DNA of 45,939 nucleotides from DASXMX01 sp036794395 (GCA_036794395.1 DAIRGS010000013.1:1-45939), one strand, 5' to 3'; shown: positions 1 to 9,240, numbered from the stretch's first letter. Numbers and translations are program-made. Notes: a model not told the origin generated them from the letters alone.

Positions 1-85
1 ATTGGTCTAAACATGACTGCGCCTCTTCTCTACTCGACGTTAAAAATTCTTCTCTGTGCCCTGTGGTTTATTTTGCTTTGGATTT

Positions 86-109
86 CTTCGTGTCTTCGTG
101 CCTTCGTGT
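86..109. repeat. short tandem repeat, three 8-nt CTTCGTGT-type units
   Basis: Three head-to-tail 8-base units, CTTCGTGT, CTTCGTGC and CTTCGTGT, lie in the AT-richer leader ahead of the first gene. Read on the minus strand this stretch yields the peptide TKARRHEE, which I recall as a recurrent spurious translation in environmental bacterial genomes. It is therefore probably part of a dispersed repeat rather than a gene. The rest of bases 1-224 shows no convincing coding sequence. Confidence 0.5.
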
Positions 110-224
110 TTAATCTTTTGCTTTTCTTCGCGATTGGGATGTGCTTCCATTCGGAGGCGGGGTTCGGCAAAATAGGCGGGAAGTGAATTGGTTTTGGCGG
201 AATTGAAAACGAAAGTGAGTTCAC

Positions 225-1271
225 ATGGCGCAGGGAAATAACTATCCGAAACTTCATAATGCCGCGTGGCCTGGTCTTGTGGGCAAAGGGCCCGACTCGG
301 AGCCGGCGATTGATCTGGATACGATGATCAAACTGACGGCCGATGCGAATGTGAACGGCGTGAAGTTTGATGGCATCGACTTGTTTCTCTTTGATCCGCA
401 CATCAGCATTGATGCATCAGACGATGACCTCAAACGCCTTGCCGACAAGGTGAAGGCGAAGAACCTGGTGATTGGGTCGGTTGTTGCGCCGGTATGGCCG
501 CCGACGGGGGGTGGGTCGGCGATGGGGGATGAATCGGAGCGGAAGAAGTTTGCCGGGGCGGTGAAGAAGGCCTGCCGGATTGCGGGGAAGTTAAAGGAGC
601 TGGGGGCGCGGCCTTATGGGGTGATTCGAATTGACTCAGCTGCCAGCCCGACCGAATGGGACAAGGACCCGGCGGGGAATCAGAAGAAGATCGCCCAGAC
701 GTTCCGCGAGAGCTGCGATATCGCCAAGGGCTTTGGCGAGAAGCTGGCTGCCGAAGGAGAGATCTGCTGGGGCGGGATGCATTCGTGGAAGGCGATGGTT
801 CAGCTCCTGGAGATGGTGGAGCGGGACAACATCGGATTCCAGGCGGACATGGCGCACACGCTGTTGTATCTGCTGGGATACAACGCCGAGCAGGATGCGA
901 TTTTGCCCCAGAATTTTGACTGGAAGAATCAGGCGCAGTTTGCGGAAGGGTATAAAAAGCTGACGGCGGCGCTTCGGCCGTGGACGATCGATTTCCATGT
1001 GGCGCAGAACGACGCGACGGTGAAGGGATCGGGGTCGCACGATAAGACGGGGCGGCACTGCCTGGCGAATGATCCGAATGGGAAGCTGGATATTCCGCGC
1101 GAGGCGGGGTATTGGCTGCGGGATGAGAAGGGGAATGTCACGAAGAAGTTCAAGCATATCTGCTGGGACGGGTGCATGTTTTCCAATGACACGATGATGA
1201 AGCAGCAGACCTGGAATGATATTCTTGGGGCGATGGTGAAGGTGAGAGAGTTGCACGGGTGGGTTGCGTGA
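225..1271 (+). CDS. sugar phosphate isomerase/epimerase-like TIM-barrel protein
   Basis: A 348-residue cytoplasmic protein with the look of the xylose-isomerase-like (AP endonuclease 2) TIM-barrel family, whose members isomerise or epimerise sugars using a divalent metal. Candidate metal ligands on successive strands are E179 (before CWGGMHSWK), D208 and H211 (QADMAHT), and D256/H258 (IDFHVAQND). There is no signal peptide. The ATG at 225 has only a weak purine-rich stretch (GAAAGTGAG) before it. The substrate cannot be told from sequence. Neighbours do not help, because the next gene converges from the other strand. A short hairpin (ATGGCTT/AAGCCAT, 1338-1354) lies 67 bases after the stop. 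The family call is fairly secure; the reaction is unknown. Confidence 0.85.
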   Translation: MAQGNNYPKLHNAAWPGLVGKGPDSEPAIDLDTMIKLTADANVNGVKFDGIDLFLFDPHISIDASDDDLKRLADKVKAKNLVIGSVVAPVWPPTGGGSAMGDESERKKFAGAVKKACRIAGKLKELGARPYGVIRIDSAASPTEWDKDPAGNQKKIAQTFRESCDIAKGFGEKLAAEGEICWGGMHSWKAMVQLLEMVERDNIGFQADMAHTLLYLLGYNAEQDAILPQNFDWKNQAQFAEGYKKLTAALRPWTIDFHVAQNDATVKGSGSHDKTGRHCLANDPNGKLDIPREAGYWLRDEKGNVTKKFKHICWDGCMFSNDTMMKQQTWNDILGAMVKVRELHGWVA

Positions 1272-1337
1272 GGTGGGAGTCCGAGAGTGTGCAGGGTGAC
1301 ACTAGATGACCGTGCGCGATTCCGCGCTTTTGGTGAC

Positions 1338-1354
1338 ATGGCTTTGTAAGCCAT
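1338..1354. terminator. small hairpin after the TIM-barrel gene
   Basis: ATGGCTT and AAGCCAT form a perfect 7-bp stem with a 3-base loop, 67 bases beyond the stop codon at 1271. No T-run follows, so a role in termination is only a guess. It lies in the gap between two convergent genes (1272-1594), which otherwise contains only the inverted repeat at 1375-1487. Confidence 0.3.
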
Positions 1355-1374
1355 GATCGAGGGGGATGACCATC

Positions 1375-1487
1375 AGCGCCAGGTCAGATGTGGGAAAACC
1401 AAGTTTCGACGTTCGGACAACTTTCTTATTTTCCGGAAGGAAATGCCCGATTCGGCAAGTTGGTTTTCCCACATCTGACCCGGCGCC
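1375..1487. repeat. 113-bp element bounded by near-perfect inverted repeats
   Basis: Bases 1382-1402 and 1460-1480 are a perfect 21-bp inverted repeat (left arm begins GGTCAGATGTGGG, right arm ends CCCACATCTGACC). Pairing continues outward through GCGCC to 1375 and 1487 with two mismatches, giving arms of about 28 bp around a 57-base centre. The element sits between convergent genes and has no coding capacity. It resembles a miniature inverted-repeat element or a large bidirectional terminator. No clear target-site duplication is visible. Confidence 0.75.
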
Positions 1488-1594
1488 GGACCCGAAGCTC
1501 CCCCAAACACGGGTTGTCTTCGACCCTGAGGCTCAGACCCGAAGGGGAAACCCGTGCCACTTAAATGCAATGGAGCTGAATCGCTCGCGGTCAT

Positions 1595-3850
1595 TTAAAG
1601 AATCAGGATGGTCAGATCCTGTGGATTGATGTGGAGCGCCGCCAGACTGGCCGACGCGGCCGCGGTGCTGGCGATGTTGGCCAGGCGGAATGCCCGGTTG
1701 GTGGTGATGTCAGTGCCCTGGAGAAGCTTGATCGAAGTGGCTGCCACGCCAAATGGTGCGCCGCCGTTGGCGGTCTGGATTCGTCCGAGGTTAAGTGACC
1801 CGAGTTGCGAAGCCGAGATCGTGGAACTCGTGAATGTCGTTCTGCGGGGGTCGCCGCCAAGGGTGATATTGGCGATTGATGCGTTCGATACAAAATCCAC
1901 CGCCGAGACCGGGAGGGTCCCTGGCGGAAGCGCGGCCACGCCCGCCTGGACCGAGCTACCGGACATCGTGCGGCCGAGGAGGGCCCCGATGTTTCCCGCG
2001 CTGAAAATAGCGCTGTCGCGAATATCGCCCATCACCTGCGCGCGGCCCAGATCCAAAACGCCCTGGGCAAACCCGTTGGTAAGTGTAATTGACGAATTGA
2101 TCAGGCTACCGCCGACCTGAAGCTGGCGGATTGATGGGGCTGTCAGCGTTATGCCCGCATCAAGGCGAACGAACATCTCACCGATACCGGCCGATGAATT
2201 GATGATCTCGTTGCCCACCTGCTGGAAGGACAACTGAGGCGCCCGCCCCGCGCCCACTGTAATAGTTCCATTATTCGCCGAGAGCAGGCCGATCGATCCA
2301 ACGCCGCCGGGCAGCGCGATATCGCCGCTGATATTGGCACGAGGGGCATTGATCGCACCCAGCGCGGAATCCGCCGTGATCGAATTCAGGTTGATCGTCT
2401 GGCTTCCGCTATGGCCCTGCACGTCCAGAGACAAGGTCGTCCCCGCGGTGGTGCCGGAAGTCGCTATGTCTGAGAGTGTGAGCGCTTTAATGGTTCGGAC
2501 TCCCCGACCATTGGGAAGATCGACCGTTCCGCTGGCCGTGAAATGAAGCGTCGCGGAGCCGGGGCCAGACAGTGAAATATTCGTGAACGTGCCTTCGGGT
2601 GTATAGAAGCTGAACGACTTCCCTGAGCCGGCTCCCAGCGTTTTGTCCAGGCCTGATCCGCTGGGGGGTGGCGTAACAGTCCCCGTTGTATTGAGCAGAA
2701 TGCGGATCCCCGAATAGGGCGTTTCCAGCAAATCCAGCCGGCCATCGGAATTGAAATCCGCCGTTCGCAGATGCTGCGTAAACTGCCCACCGTTGACAAC
2801 GACCGGCGTGCCGAATGTTCCGTTGCCATTGCCGGGATACAATTTCAATTCACTATCAAACGAGCTAACGACGATGTCCTGATTGCCCGTTCCCGAAAAA
2901 TCTCCCGCTATGACGGCATCGGAGAAATTGGCTCCTCCATACATGGCCGCCGGACGGAACGTGCCGTCTCCGTTTCCAATCAACACACCGAGGGCAGTTG
3001 TTTCAAAATCTGAATTGGTCACCGCGACGTCGAGATGCCCGTCATTGTTGAAGTCGCCCAGCGCGATCGCCGAGGCATTTCCCCCGGCGGGGAAAAATGT
3101 CGGCAGCCCGAAGGTTCCCGGAGCCGAAGGATTGCCCAGCAGGATGCTGACGTCTTTCTTTCTGCCCCGCGAGAGGGCGAGATCCAGCACGCCATCATTA
3201 TTGAGATCGCCTACGGTGAGGCCGGAGGGGCTATCGCCACCCGATGCGTAATAGACCGCCGGTGCGAACGTGCCGTCGCCGTGATTGATCAGGACTGCGA
3301 CGCGTTTGGCGGTGGTCGCGACCAGGTCAGCAAAGCCGTCGCCATTCAGATCGATCGCGATAAGGGTCGACCCGGCGCCAGTCAGATGAAAACGCTGCAC
3401 TGGCTTGGCAAATGTTCCGTCGCCATTGCCGGCGAATATTTCGACCGTGCCGCCCACCGCGTTCGGCTCGGAGCCGAGAACGGCCAGGTCTACTGTGCCA
3501 TTGTGATCAAAATCGGCCGCCGCCACCGCGCGCGGAATGCCGGCGTTCACGTTTCGCATTCGAACAAACGAACCATCGCCGTTGTTCAGCAGGATTCCGA
3601 TTTGGTTATCCAGCGGAAGAACCGCGGCAATGTCCGGGGAGCCATCGCCGTTAAAATCGCCTATGGCGGTATCATGGGGGATGGACGTAAACGGATAGTG
3701 CTCGGGGGCCGCGAATGTGGCCGCGCTCAGAAGCATCCGACGCTCGAGGCCTTCGGCGCTCAATCCAGCCTCCGATTTTCGTGCCACCCTGTGCTTTCGG
3801 TTTGGTACTGCGTCTCCGAAATAATCAAAAGATTGCGCGCGTTCATCCAT
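1595..3850 (-). CDS. LEPR-XLL surface protein with seven FG-GAP/VCBS repeats
   Basis: A 751-residue protein predicted to be exported. Near the N-terminus, residues 35-42 read LERRMLLS, the LEPR-XLL signature found in large planctomycete surface proteins, preceded by a basic stretch (NRKHRVARK). Residues of about 55-390 hold seven FG-GAP/VCBS units with D-x-N-x-D-G-x-x-D calcium-type motifs (DFNGDGSPD, DFDHNGTVD, DLNGDGFAD, DLNNDGVLD, DFNNDGHLD, DFSGTGNQD, DFNSDGRLD), enough for one seven-bladed propeller. The C-terminal half is Gly/Ser/Thr/Ala-rich, probably a beta-solenoid of unknown role. It has no dockerin or PEP-CTERM tail, unlike two other surface proteins in the window. The ATG at 3850 lacks a clear Shine-Dalgarno sequence, so the start is less sure than the product. 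Confidence 0.85.
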   Translation of the reverse strand: MDERAQSFDYFGDAVPNRKHRVARKSEAGLSAEGLERRMLLSAATFAAPEHYPFTSIPHDTAIGDFNGDGSPDIAAVLPLDNQIGILLNNGDGSFVRMRNVNAGIPRAVAAADFDHNGTVDLAVLGSEPNAVGGTVEIFAGNGDGTFAKPVQRFHLTGAGSTLIAIDLNGDGFADLVATTAKRVAVLINHGDGTFAPAVYYASGGDSPSGLTVGDLNNDGVLDLALSRGRKKDVSILLGNPSAPGTFGLPTFFPAGGNASAIALGDFNNDGHLDVAVTNSDFETTALGVLIGNGDGTFRPAAMYGGANFSDAVIAGDFSGTGNQDIVVSSFDSELKLYPGNGNGTFGTPVVVNGGQFTQHLRTADFNSDGRLDLLETPYSGIRILLNTTGTVTPPPSGSGLDKTLGAGSGKSFSFYTPEGTFTNISLSGPGSATLHFTASGTVDLPNGRGVRTIKALTLSDIATSGTTAGTTLSLDVQGHSGSQTINLNSITADSALGAINAPRANISGDIALPGGVGSIGLLSANNGTITVGAGRAPQLSFQQVGNEIINSSAGIGEMFVRLDAGITLTAPSIRQLQVGGSLINSSITLTNGFAQGVLDLGRAQVMGDIRDSAIFSAGNIGALLGRTMSGSSVQAGVAALPPGTLPVSAVDFVSNASIANITLGGDPRRTTFTSSTISASQLGSLNLGRIQTANGGAPFGVAATSIKLLQGTDITTNRAFRLANIASTAAASASLAALHINPQDLTILIL

Positions 3851-4074
3851 GAGGTAACTCGATAACCCTTAGCTCACCGTAATTTGTCCGGCGGAGACTA
3901 CCGGTCCTACCCCGTCACTGTCCAGCATGACGACGTCCCTACGCCAAGCCTTTGTCATTCGGGCGCTGCTCAATGCTTTAAGCACGGGTTGATGACGCGA
4001 ACGACAATTTTATTTGTTCAATCCGTCCAGGTTATCGTACCATACAAACACCTAATCATTGCGGAGGGTGAGCA
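3851..4074. other. divergent intergenic region
   Basis: These 224 bases separate a surface-protein gene (-) from an HTH regulator gene (+) and must hold both promoters. The part nearest the regulator is AT-rich (around 4008-4060). I could not pick a convincing -35/-10 pair or operator. The Shine-Dalgarno sequence of the regulator, GGAGG, is at 4063-4067. Confidence 0.4.
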
Positions 4075-4944
4075 ATGTCGATGCATCGGGAAGGGTTCTC
4101 GGAGTTTCTGCACCTGCGGCGGATTGCCGTGGGCAAGCGCTGGAAGCGGATCTTATCCGATGCGTATCTGAGCCGGGCGACGCTCCACCGCATCCGCCAT
4201 GGGGATCCGCACAATCCGATCGCTGAAGTGGACAGCCTGCGCTCGCTATCCAATGCGCTCGAATTTGCCTCGTGGGCCGATTTGATTGCTGCTTTCATGG
4301 CCGAGGACCCCAAGGCCGGCCTGGGGTCACGCACTGGTTCAGCAGACGACAACGGCAGGTCTTTTTCGAATCGAGACACCGAGGGTGACGCGGTGGTAGC
4401 CCTTTCCAAGGCGCTCAATCTTTCGCCGACAGAGCTGGTACGTCGATTGGGCGTTCGAACGGCGGTGGGAAGCGTGACCGTTCCTGCCGCCCGTGATCTG
4501 CCCAGTTCGCTGCGCTCCAATCTCAAACGGCCAGCCCGGATGGTGCCGCACTTCAGCAGTGGAGTTGCCGCGAGCAAGCGCGTTGAGAAGCTCGAGGATG
4601 AAGATCCTGACGCCCGGCGTCCCGCTGATACGCTCGATGACCGGGCCTTTACCATTCCCGTGGATGGCGATTGCCAGGAACCGGTCTGGAACGACGGGGA
4701 GATTGTTCTGTTCAGCTACGATTCATACGAGCGCGAAGGCATTCTCTCCGGCAAAAGCTACTACCTCGCGTTTTCCGATGGCACGACCACCTTCAAACGC
4801 GTTTTTCTCGACCCGGCCGATCCAAATGTTTATGTATTGCGCTGCTGGAACCAGCAGAAATACCCGCTTGAACGCCGGGTTCATTTCAGCGAAGTCGTTC
4901 GCATTGCCCGGGCGGTTTCCAAGCAAATGACCCCACAGGAATGA
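4075..4944 (+). CDS. HTH regulator with S24 (LexA/CI-like) domain, Cys at the nucleophile position
   Basis: A 289-residue cytoplasmic protein. The N-terminus (residues 8-75) looks like an HTH of the Cro/CI type, with YLSRATLHRIRHGDP as the probable recognition region. The C-terminus (190-285) matches the S24/LexA fold: VDGDCQEPVWNDGEIVLF corresponds to the usual GDSMEP box followed by GD, and TTTFKRVF carries the general-base lysine (K241). The family's nucleophilic Ser is replaced by C200, with Gln in place of the usual Met. This may abolish, or change the chemistry of, self-cleavage. The middle (80-185) is variable. The start is well supported by GGAGG 7 bases before the ATG. It lies between two LEPR-XLL genes, which does not prove that it controls them. 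Confidence 0.8.
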   Translation: MSMHREGFSEFLHLRRIAVGKRWKRILSDAYLSRATLHRIRHGDPHNPIAEVDSLRSLSNALEFASWADLIAAFMAEDPKAGLGSRTGSADDNGRSFSNRDTEGDAVVALSKALNLSPTELVRRLGVRTAVGSVTVPAARDLPSSLRSNLKRPARMVPHFSSGVAASKRVEKLEDEDPDARRPADTLDDRAFTIPVDGDCQEPVWNDGEIVLFSYDSYEREGILSGKSYYLAFSDGTTTFKRVFLDPADPNVYVLRCWNQQKYPLERRVHFSEVVRIARAVSKQMTPQE

Positions 4945-5449
4945 GGTGGGTCTCGATGATTGTGCGTGATTCGGCGCTGATCCGGGATCCTGGCGGCAGG
5001 TGAAATCAGTATCGCGGTAGTTTGGGGAGGCGGGAATTGCAGCGATTGGAGAAGCCGGGGTGGCGCGGGGTACCGCTATACCCCGGCGTGGGGGGCTAAG
5101 CGCGACGGAACCCGGCGTTCGGGTGGATGCGGCGCAGGGACCTGGGATGCCGCGCCAACTCATCGGGCTATCGCAGGTCCGCTAACGGAATGACGAAGAT
5201 TTAACTTGCATTCGGCCCCAAGCAATTAAACGGCATAAATAGAATCACCTGCGCAGCTTCAGACGTAAGGGGCGTGGAGAGGGGCACGCGAGGGCGGGTT
5301 TTGCTTGTCATCATTTGGGCATGGCGTAAGGTAAAGGCCTTGAGTCTGAAACAGTTTGGGGAATCGCTACATATATTGAGCCGTCCATAGGTTAGCTCCC
5401 GCGGCAGCAGTTCATGGGAGTCGGGCGGAATCTCTTCTGGAGTGGAAAA
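4945..5449. other. intergenic region with a dispersed repeat
   Basis: About 500 bases without a credible gene between the regulator and the beta-helix gene. It contains the repeat at 5028-5094. A TATATT hexamer at 5372-5377 lies in an AT-rich patch that could belong to a promoter of the downstream gene, but no matching -35 box is evident. Confidence 0.4.
5028..5094. repeat. dispersed repeat, copy 1 (partner at 24412-24477)
   Basis: Bases 5055-5093 are identical over 39 positions to 24439-24477, and similarity extends left to 5028. The core contains a small hairpin, GGGGTA-CCGCTA-TACCCC. This copy has only the half of the element that corresponds to the right arm of the larger palindrome at 24353-24479, so it looks truncated. 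Confidence 0.8.
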
Positions 5450-8400
5450 ATGCGGCGGCAGAAGACCTTGCGCGGGCTGAAGTCTAAACATACCTTGAAC
5501 GAATCGGCCCGCCAAAAGGGCGTTGAAAGCCTCGAAGGCCGCCGCATGCTGGCGGCACATATCGTGGGCAGCTCGACGGTGTACGCGACGATTCAGTCGG
5601 CCGTGGATGCCGCGGCTCCTGGCGCGACGATCAATGTCGACGCCGGCACGTACAACGAATCGGTCAATATCTCCAAGACACTCACGCTCCGCGGCGCGCA
5701 AGCCGGCATCGATGCGCGAAGCGCTCGTGGCGCCGAAAGCATCGTCTTCGCCACGACGACCGCGATCAACATCACTGCAAATGATGTGACGATCGATGGG
5801 TTCACCGTGCAGGGCAATGGCCAGAACATCGGCGCCGGCCTGGGCGCGGGCATCATCATGGGGCCCAGCATTCATGGCACCCATGTCGTCAACAACATCA
5901 TTCAGAACAACATCACCGGCATTTATCTTTCCAACGACAGCGACACCGACGCCGGCCTCATTCAGCACAACCTGATCCAGAACAACTACGAGGCCGGGCA
6001 GAACTGGACGTATGGATGGAACGGCAGCCGGGGGATTTACTCCGATGGCACGGTCTCCGGCGGCAATCTCACCAACGTCCTGATCGACGCCAACCGCATC
6101 TACAACACCGTCAGCGGCGCGGATATGGGCGAAGGGCTTATCGCGCTCCAGGCGGGCACCGCCGGCCGTCAGTCGAACATCACTATTAGTAACAACTACA
6201 TCGGCAACGACTCCAAGGCGATCCTCATGTTCAACGTGACCAACCTCACGTTCATGGGAAATACCGCCACCGCCACCAACGACCAATCGAGCGGCCCGGT
6301 TCGTTTCGAGGGCAACGCGAACACCATCAACATTCAGTACAACACCATTACCGGCAACGTTGGTCCGGGGGTGGCCGCCGACAGTGCCGGCGCTCCGGGC
6401 GACAGCTCCGGGTTCGTCGTCAACAACAACAATATTTACGGCAATAGCAGCAGCATTGGCGTACTCACCATCTCCAATGTGTACAACGGCATGCTCTATG
6501 CCGTCGGCGATTGGTGGGGCAACGCCAGCGGGCCTAGCGGAGATGGGCCCGGCACGGGTTCGGCGGTGTGGGCCAACGGAACCAGCGGACACGGAATTAT
6601 TCCCTCTGGCGCGCCCGGCGGACAGGTGACTTTCAGCCCGTGGGCAACCGCCCTGATCGATATCACACATATTCCCGCGCCAGCAGCGCCGACCGGACTA
6701 GCCCTGACAAGCGTCTCGTCCACGCAGGTGAACCTGACCTGGACGCCTCAGATGACGACCGCGACCAGCCAGCTCGTCCAGCGCTCGACCGATGGCGTGA
6801 ACTTCACAACTATTGCCACGCTGCCGCCGCTGCTGAATGCGTATACAGATTCCACGCTTCTTGCCACCGGCACATATACCTATCGCATCATCGCTTCCAA
6901 CCCGACCGGAAACTCGGCGGCGAGCAACCTCGCCAGCCGAACGCTGCTTACCGTGCCCGCGGCTCCGACTAACGTTGCCGCCGGCGCGGCCGGAACGAGT
7001 CAGGTGTTGGTGACATGGACAGCCGGTGGAACGACGCAAACGTCGTTCAACGTTTTGCGATCCACTGATAACGTCACCTTCAGCGTCGTGGCCACGGGAA
7101 TCGCCGCCAGCGCGACCAGCTACGCCGACTCAACCGGCCTGGCGGGCGGCACAAAATACTATTACCAGGTCGTCGCACTCAACGCGGCCGGCACTTCCGT
7201 GGCGTCAAACACCGCGACAGTCACCACGATTTCCGCCAGTGCGACATTCACCCAGTTGAGCACCTTGAATTGGACCAGCGCCACCGCCGGCTACGGCACC
7301 ATCCAGAAGAACCTAAGCATTAAGGGCAACCCGCTCAAGCTGCACGGCGTGACCTACGCCAGCGGCATCGGCACGCATGCCGCCAGCACAATCACCTACG
7401 GGCTGGCTGGTCAGTACGATGCGTTCCAGACAGATGTCGGAATTGATGATGAAGAAATCGGCGTTGGGTCAGGGTCGGTCCGCTTCCAGGTGATCGGCGA
7501 TGGCAAGACGCTTTTTGATACAGGCGTGATTACCAGCAGCACCGCGACGGTTCATATTGCTGTTCCGGTGACCGGCGTGCAAACGCTTCAATTGATCGCC
7601 ATCAACGGCGTCAATGGCAGCATCGACTACGATCACGCGGATTGGGCGGGGGCTCAATTCCTTACCAATCCCGCGGCTCCCAGCGCGCCGGCCGCTCCGA
7701 CCGGATTGGTTGCAACCGCTCTGAGCACCACTTCGGTCGGGCTCAGTTGGGTCGCCGGTTCGGCGAATCAGACCAGCTTCGCGATCGATCGTTCAACCGA
7801 TAATGTCACATTCTCTACAGTTGCCACCAACCTCGCCGCCAACGCCACAACCTGGACCGATCCGGCAGTTTTGACGCCGGGGACGAAATACTACTACCGC
7901 GTTCGGGCGGTGAATGCGCTTGGCTCCTCACCGGCTTCGAACACGGCCTCGGTGACCTTGCCCACTTCCAACCTGATCGCCACGCCGCTGAGCAATTTGA
8001 ACTGGACCAGCGCCACCACCGGCTACGGCACCATTCAGAAGAACCTCAGCATCAAGGGCAACGCGCTTAAGCTGCACGGGACGACATACGCCACCGGCAT
8101 CGGCACGCATGCCGCCAGCACCATCACCTACAACCTTGCCGGGCAGTATCAGGCATTCACTTCCGATGTCGGAATTGACGATGAAGAAATCGGCGTCGGC
8201 TCGGGATCGGTCATCTTCCAGGTGATCGGCGACGGGAAAGTCCTGTTTGACAGCGGCGTGCTGACCAGCAGCAGCGCGACGGTGAAAATTAACGTATCCG
8301 TTGCCGGTGTGCAGACGCTGCAATTGGTCGCGACCAACGGGATTGCAAACAACATCGATTACGATCACGCCGACTGGGCCGGGGCGCAATTGCTGGGAAG

Positions 8401-9118
8401 CCCGGCCGCGCCAACCGCTCCCGCTTCGCTGATCGCGACAGCCGTCAGCTCCAACTCGATCAAGCTCACGTGGACCGCCACGTCGGGCAACCAGACCAGC
8501 TACACGATCGATCGCTCCACCAACGGCACCACGTTCACCACCGTCGCCACGGGCATCAGCGCCTCGGCCACAAGCTGGACCGACCCGGCGGTTCTGACCG
8601 CCAACACCAAGTATTACTACGTGATTCGAGCCGTGAACTCGGTGGGCGCATCGCCCAATTCCAACATCGCCACTACGACGACGCTGCCGGTCTCTACGAT
8701 CACCTACCTGAGCGACATCGCCTGGACCAGCGCAACATCCGGCTGGGGCACCGTTCAGAAAGACACCTCGATCAAAGGCAATGCAATTACGCTGCACGGC
8801 ACCACCTATGCCAAAGGCCTGGGCACCCATGCCGCCAGCACGATTGTTTACAACCTGGCCGGCAAATACACGACTTTCCTGTCCGATGTTGGCATCGATG
8901 ACGAAGAAATCGGTGTGGGCTCCGGGTCGGTTCGCTTCCAGGTGATCGGAGACGGCAAAGTCCTGTTTGACAGCGGCATCCTGACCAGCAGCAGCCCGAC
9001 GGTCAGCATCAATGTGTCGGTGGCTGGTGTGCAGACGCTGCAACTGGTCGCGACCAACGGCATCGTCGGCGACATCGACTTCGACCACGCCGACTGGGGC
9101 GGGGCGCGAGTTCTGTAA
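5450..9118 (+). CDS. LEPR-XLL surface protein: beta-helix with FnIII and three NPCBM domains
   Basis: A 1,222-residue exported protein. LEGRRMLAA at residues 28-36 is the LEPR-XLL signature after a basic N-terminus. Residues of about 37-400 form a right-handed parallel beta-helix of the pectate-lyase/periplasmic-NosD type (repeated NNIIQNN and NNYIGN turns). Four FnIII domains and three NPCBM (carbohydrate-binding) domains follow. The last three FnIII domains alternate with the NPCBM domains, each of which carries the signature DVGIDDEEIGVGSGSV. A polysaccharide-binding or -degrading surface role is likely, but no catalytic residues are evident. I chose the ATG at 5450 because GGAGTGG precedes it by 7 bases, and because LExR then falls at residue 28, as in the giant protein at 31254-40124. 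An upstream in-frame ATG at 5414 has no such site. Confidence 0.85.
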   Translation: MRRQKTLRGLKSKHTLNESARQKGVESLEGRRMLAAHIVGSSTVYATIQSAVDAAAPGATINVDAGTYNESVNISKTLTLRGAQAGIDARSARGAESIVFATTTAINITANDVTIDGFTVQGNGQNIGAGLGAGIIMGPSIHGTHVVNNIIQNNITGIYLSNDSDTDAGLIQHNLIQNNYEAGQNWTYGWNGSRGIYSDGTVSGGNLTNVLIDANRIYNTVSGADMGEGLIALQAGTAGRQSNITISNNYIGNDSKAILMFNVTNLTFMGNTATATNDQSSGPVRFEGNANTINIQYNTITGNVGPGVAADSAGAPGDSSGFVVNNNNIYGNSSSIGVLTISNVYNGMLYAVGDWWGNASGPSGDGPGTGSAVWANGTSGHGIIPSGAPGGQVTFSPWATALIDITHIPAPAAPTGLALTSVSSTQVNLTWTPQMTTATSQLVQRSTDGVNFTTIATLPPLLNAYTDSTLLATGTYTYRIIASNPTGNSAASNLASRTLLTVPAAPTNVAAGAAGTSQVLVTWTAGGTTQTSFNVLRSTDNVTFSVVATGIAASATSYADSTGLAGGTKYYYQVVALNAAGTSVASNTATVTTISASATFTQLSTLNWTSATAGYGTIQKNLSIKGNPLKLHGVTYASGIGTHAASTITYGLAGQYDAFQTDVGIDDEEIGVGSGSVRFQVIGDGKTLFDTGVITSSTATVHIAVPVTGVQTLQLIAINGVNGSIDYDHADWAGAQFLTNPAAPSAPAAPTGLVATALSTTSVGLSWVAGSANQTSFAIDRSTDNVTFSTVATNLAANATTWTDPAVLTPGTKYYYRVRAVNALGSSPASNTASVTLPTSNLIATPLSNLNWTSATTGYGTIQKNLSIKGNALKLHGTTYATGIGTHAASTITYNLAGQYQAFTSDVGIDDEEIGVGSGSVIFQVIGDGKVLFDSGVLTSSSATVKINVSVAGVQTLQLVATNGIANNIDYDHADWAGAQLLGSPAAPTAPASLIATAVSSNSIKLTWTATSGNQTSYTIDRSTNGTTFTTVATGISASATSWTDPAVLTANTKYYYVIRAVNSVGASPNSNIATTTTLPVSTITYLSDIAWTSATSGWGTVQKDTSIKGNAITLHGTTYAKGLGTHAASTIVYNLAGKYTTFLSDVGIDDEEIGVGSGSVRFQVIGDGKVLFDSGILTSSSPTVSINVSVAGVQTLQLVATNGIVGDIDFDHADWGGARVL
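6955..9115 (+). repeat. three tandem ~720-bp FnIII-NPCBM coding units
   Basis: Equivalent codons of the NPCBM domains begin TGGACCAGCG at 7271, 8003 and 8723, a spacing of 732 and 720 bases. DNA similarity is high within the NPCBM parts (for example the GAAGAAATCGG region around 7451, 8181 and 8901) and lower in the FnIII parts. This points to internal duplication within one gene. Confidence 0.8.
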
Positions 9119-9155
9119 CAATAAGAGATTCGATCCAAGCATCCGGTTGAAATGG

Positions 9156-9190
9156 AAAGGGCGAGACTCAAACGCGAGCCTCGCCCTTTT
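9156..9190 (+). terminator. Rho-independent-type terminator
   Basis: AAAGGGCGAG (9156-9165) and CTCGCCCTTT (9180-9189) form a perfect 10-bp stem with a 14-base loop, followed by T-rich sequence, 37 bases after the stop of the beta-helix gene. This is the clearest intrinsic terminator in the window. Confidence 0.75.
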
Positions 9191-9240
9191 CGTTTACGAG
9201 CTGCGTCAGGTTTGATGGCAATATCGGCGGGCTATTCTTG

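Noticed and set aside
30..401. Minus-strand open frame of 123 codons at the left edge
   Set aside because: It overlaps the start of the TIM-barrel gene antisense, and its C-terminal part is the translation of the CTTCGTGT repeat.
5201..6670. Long minus-strand frame (489 codons) opposite the beta-helix gene
   Set aside because: Composition (Asp, Gly, Val, Ala, His) is typical of an antisense shadow of GC-rich code; the plus strand has clear domains and a ribosome-binding site.
7928..9142. Minus-strand frame of 404 codons opposite the NPCBM repeats
   Set aside because: It mirrors the plus-strand repeats and has no recognisable domain.
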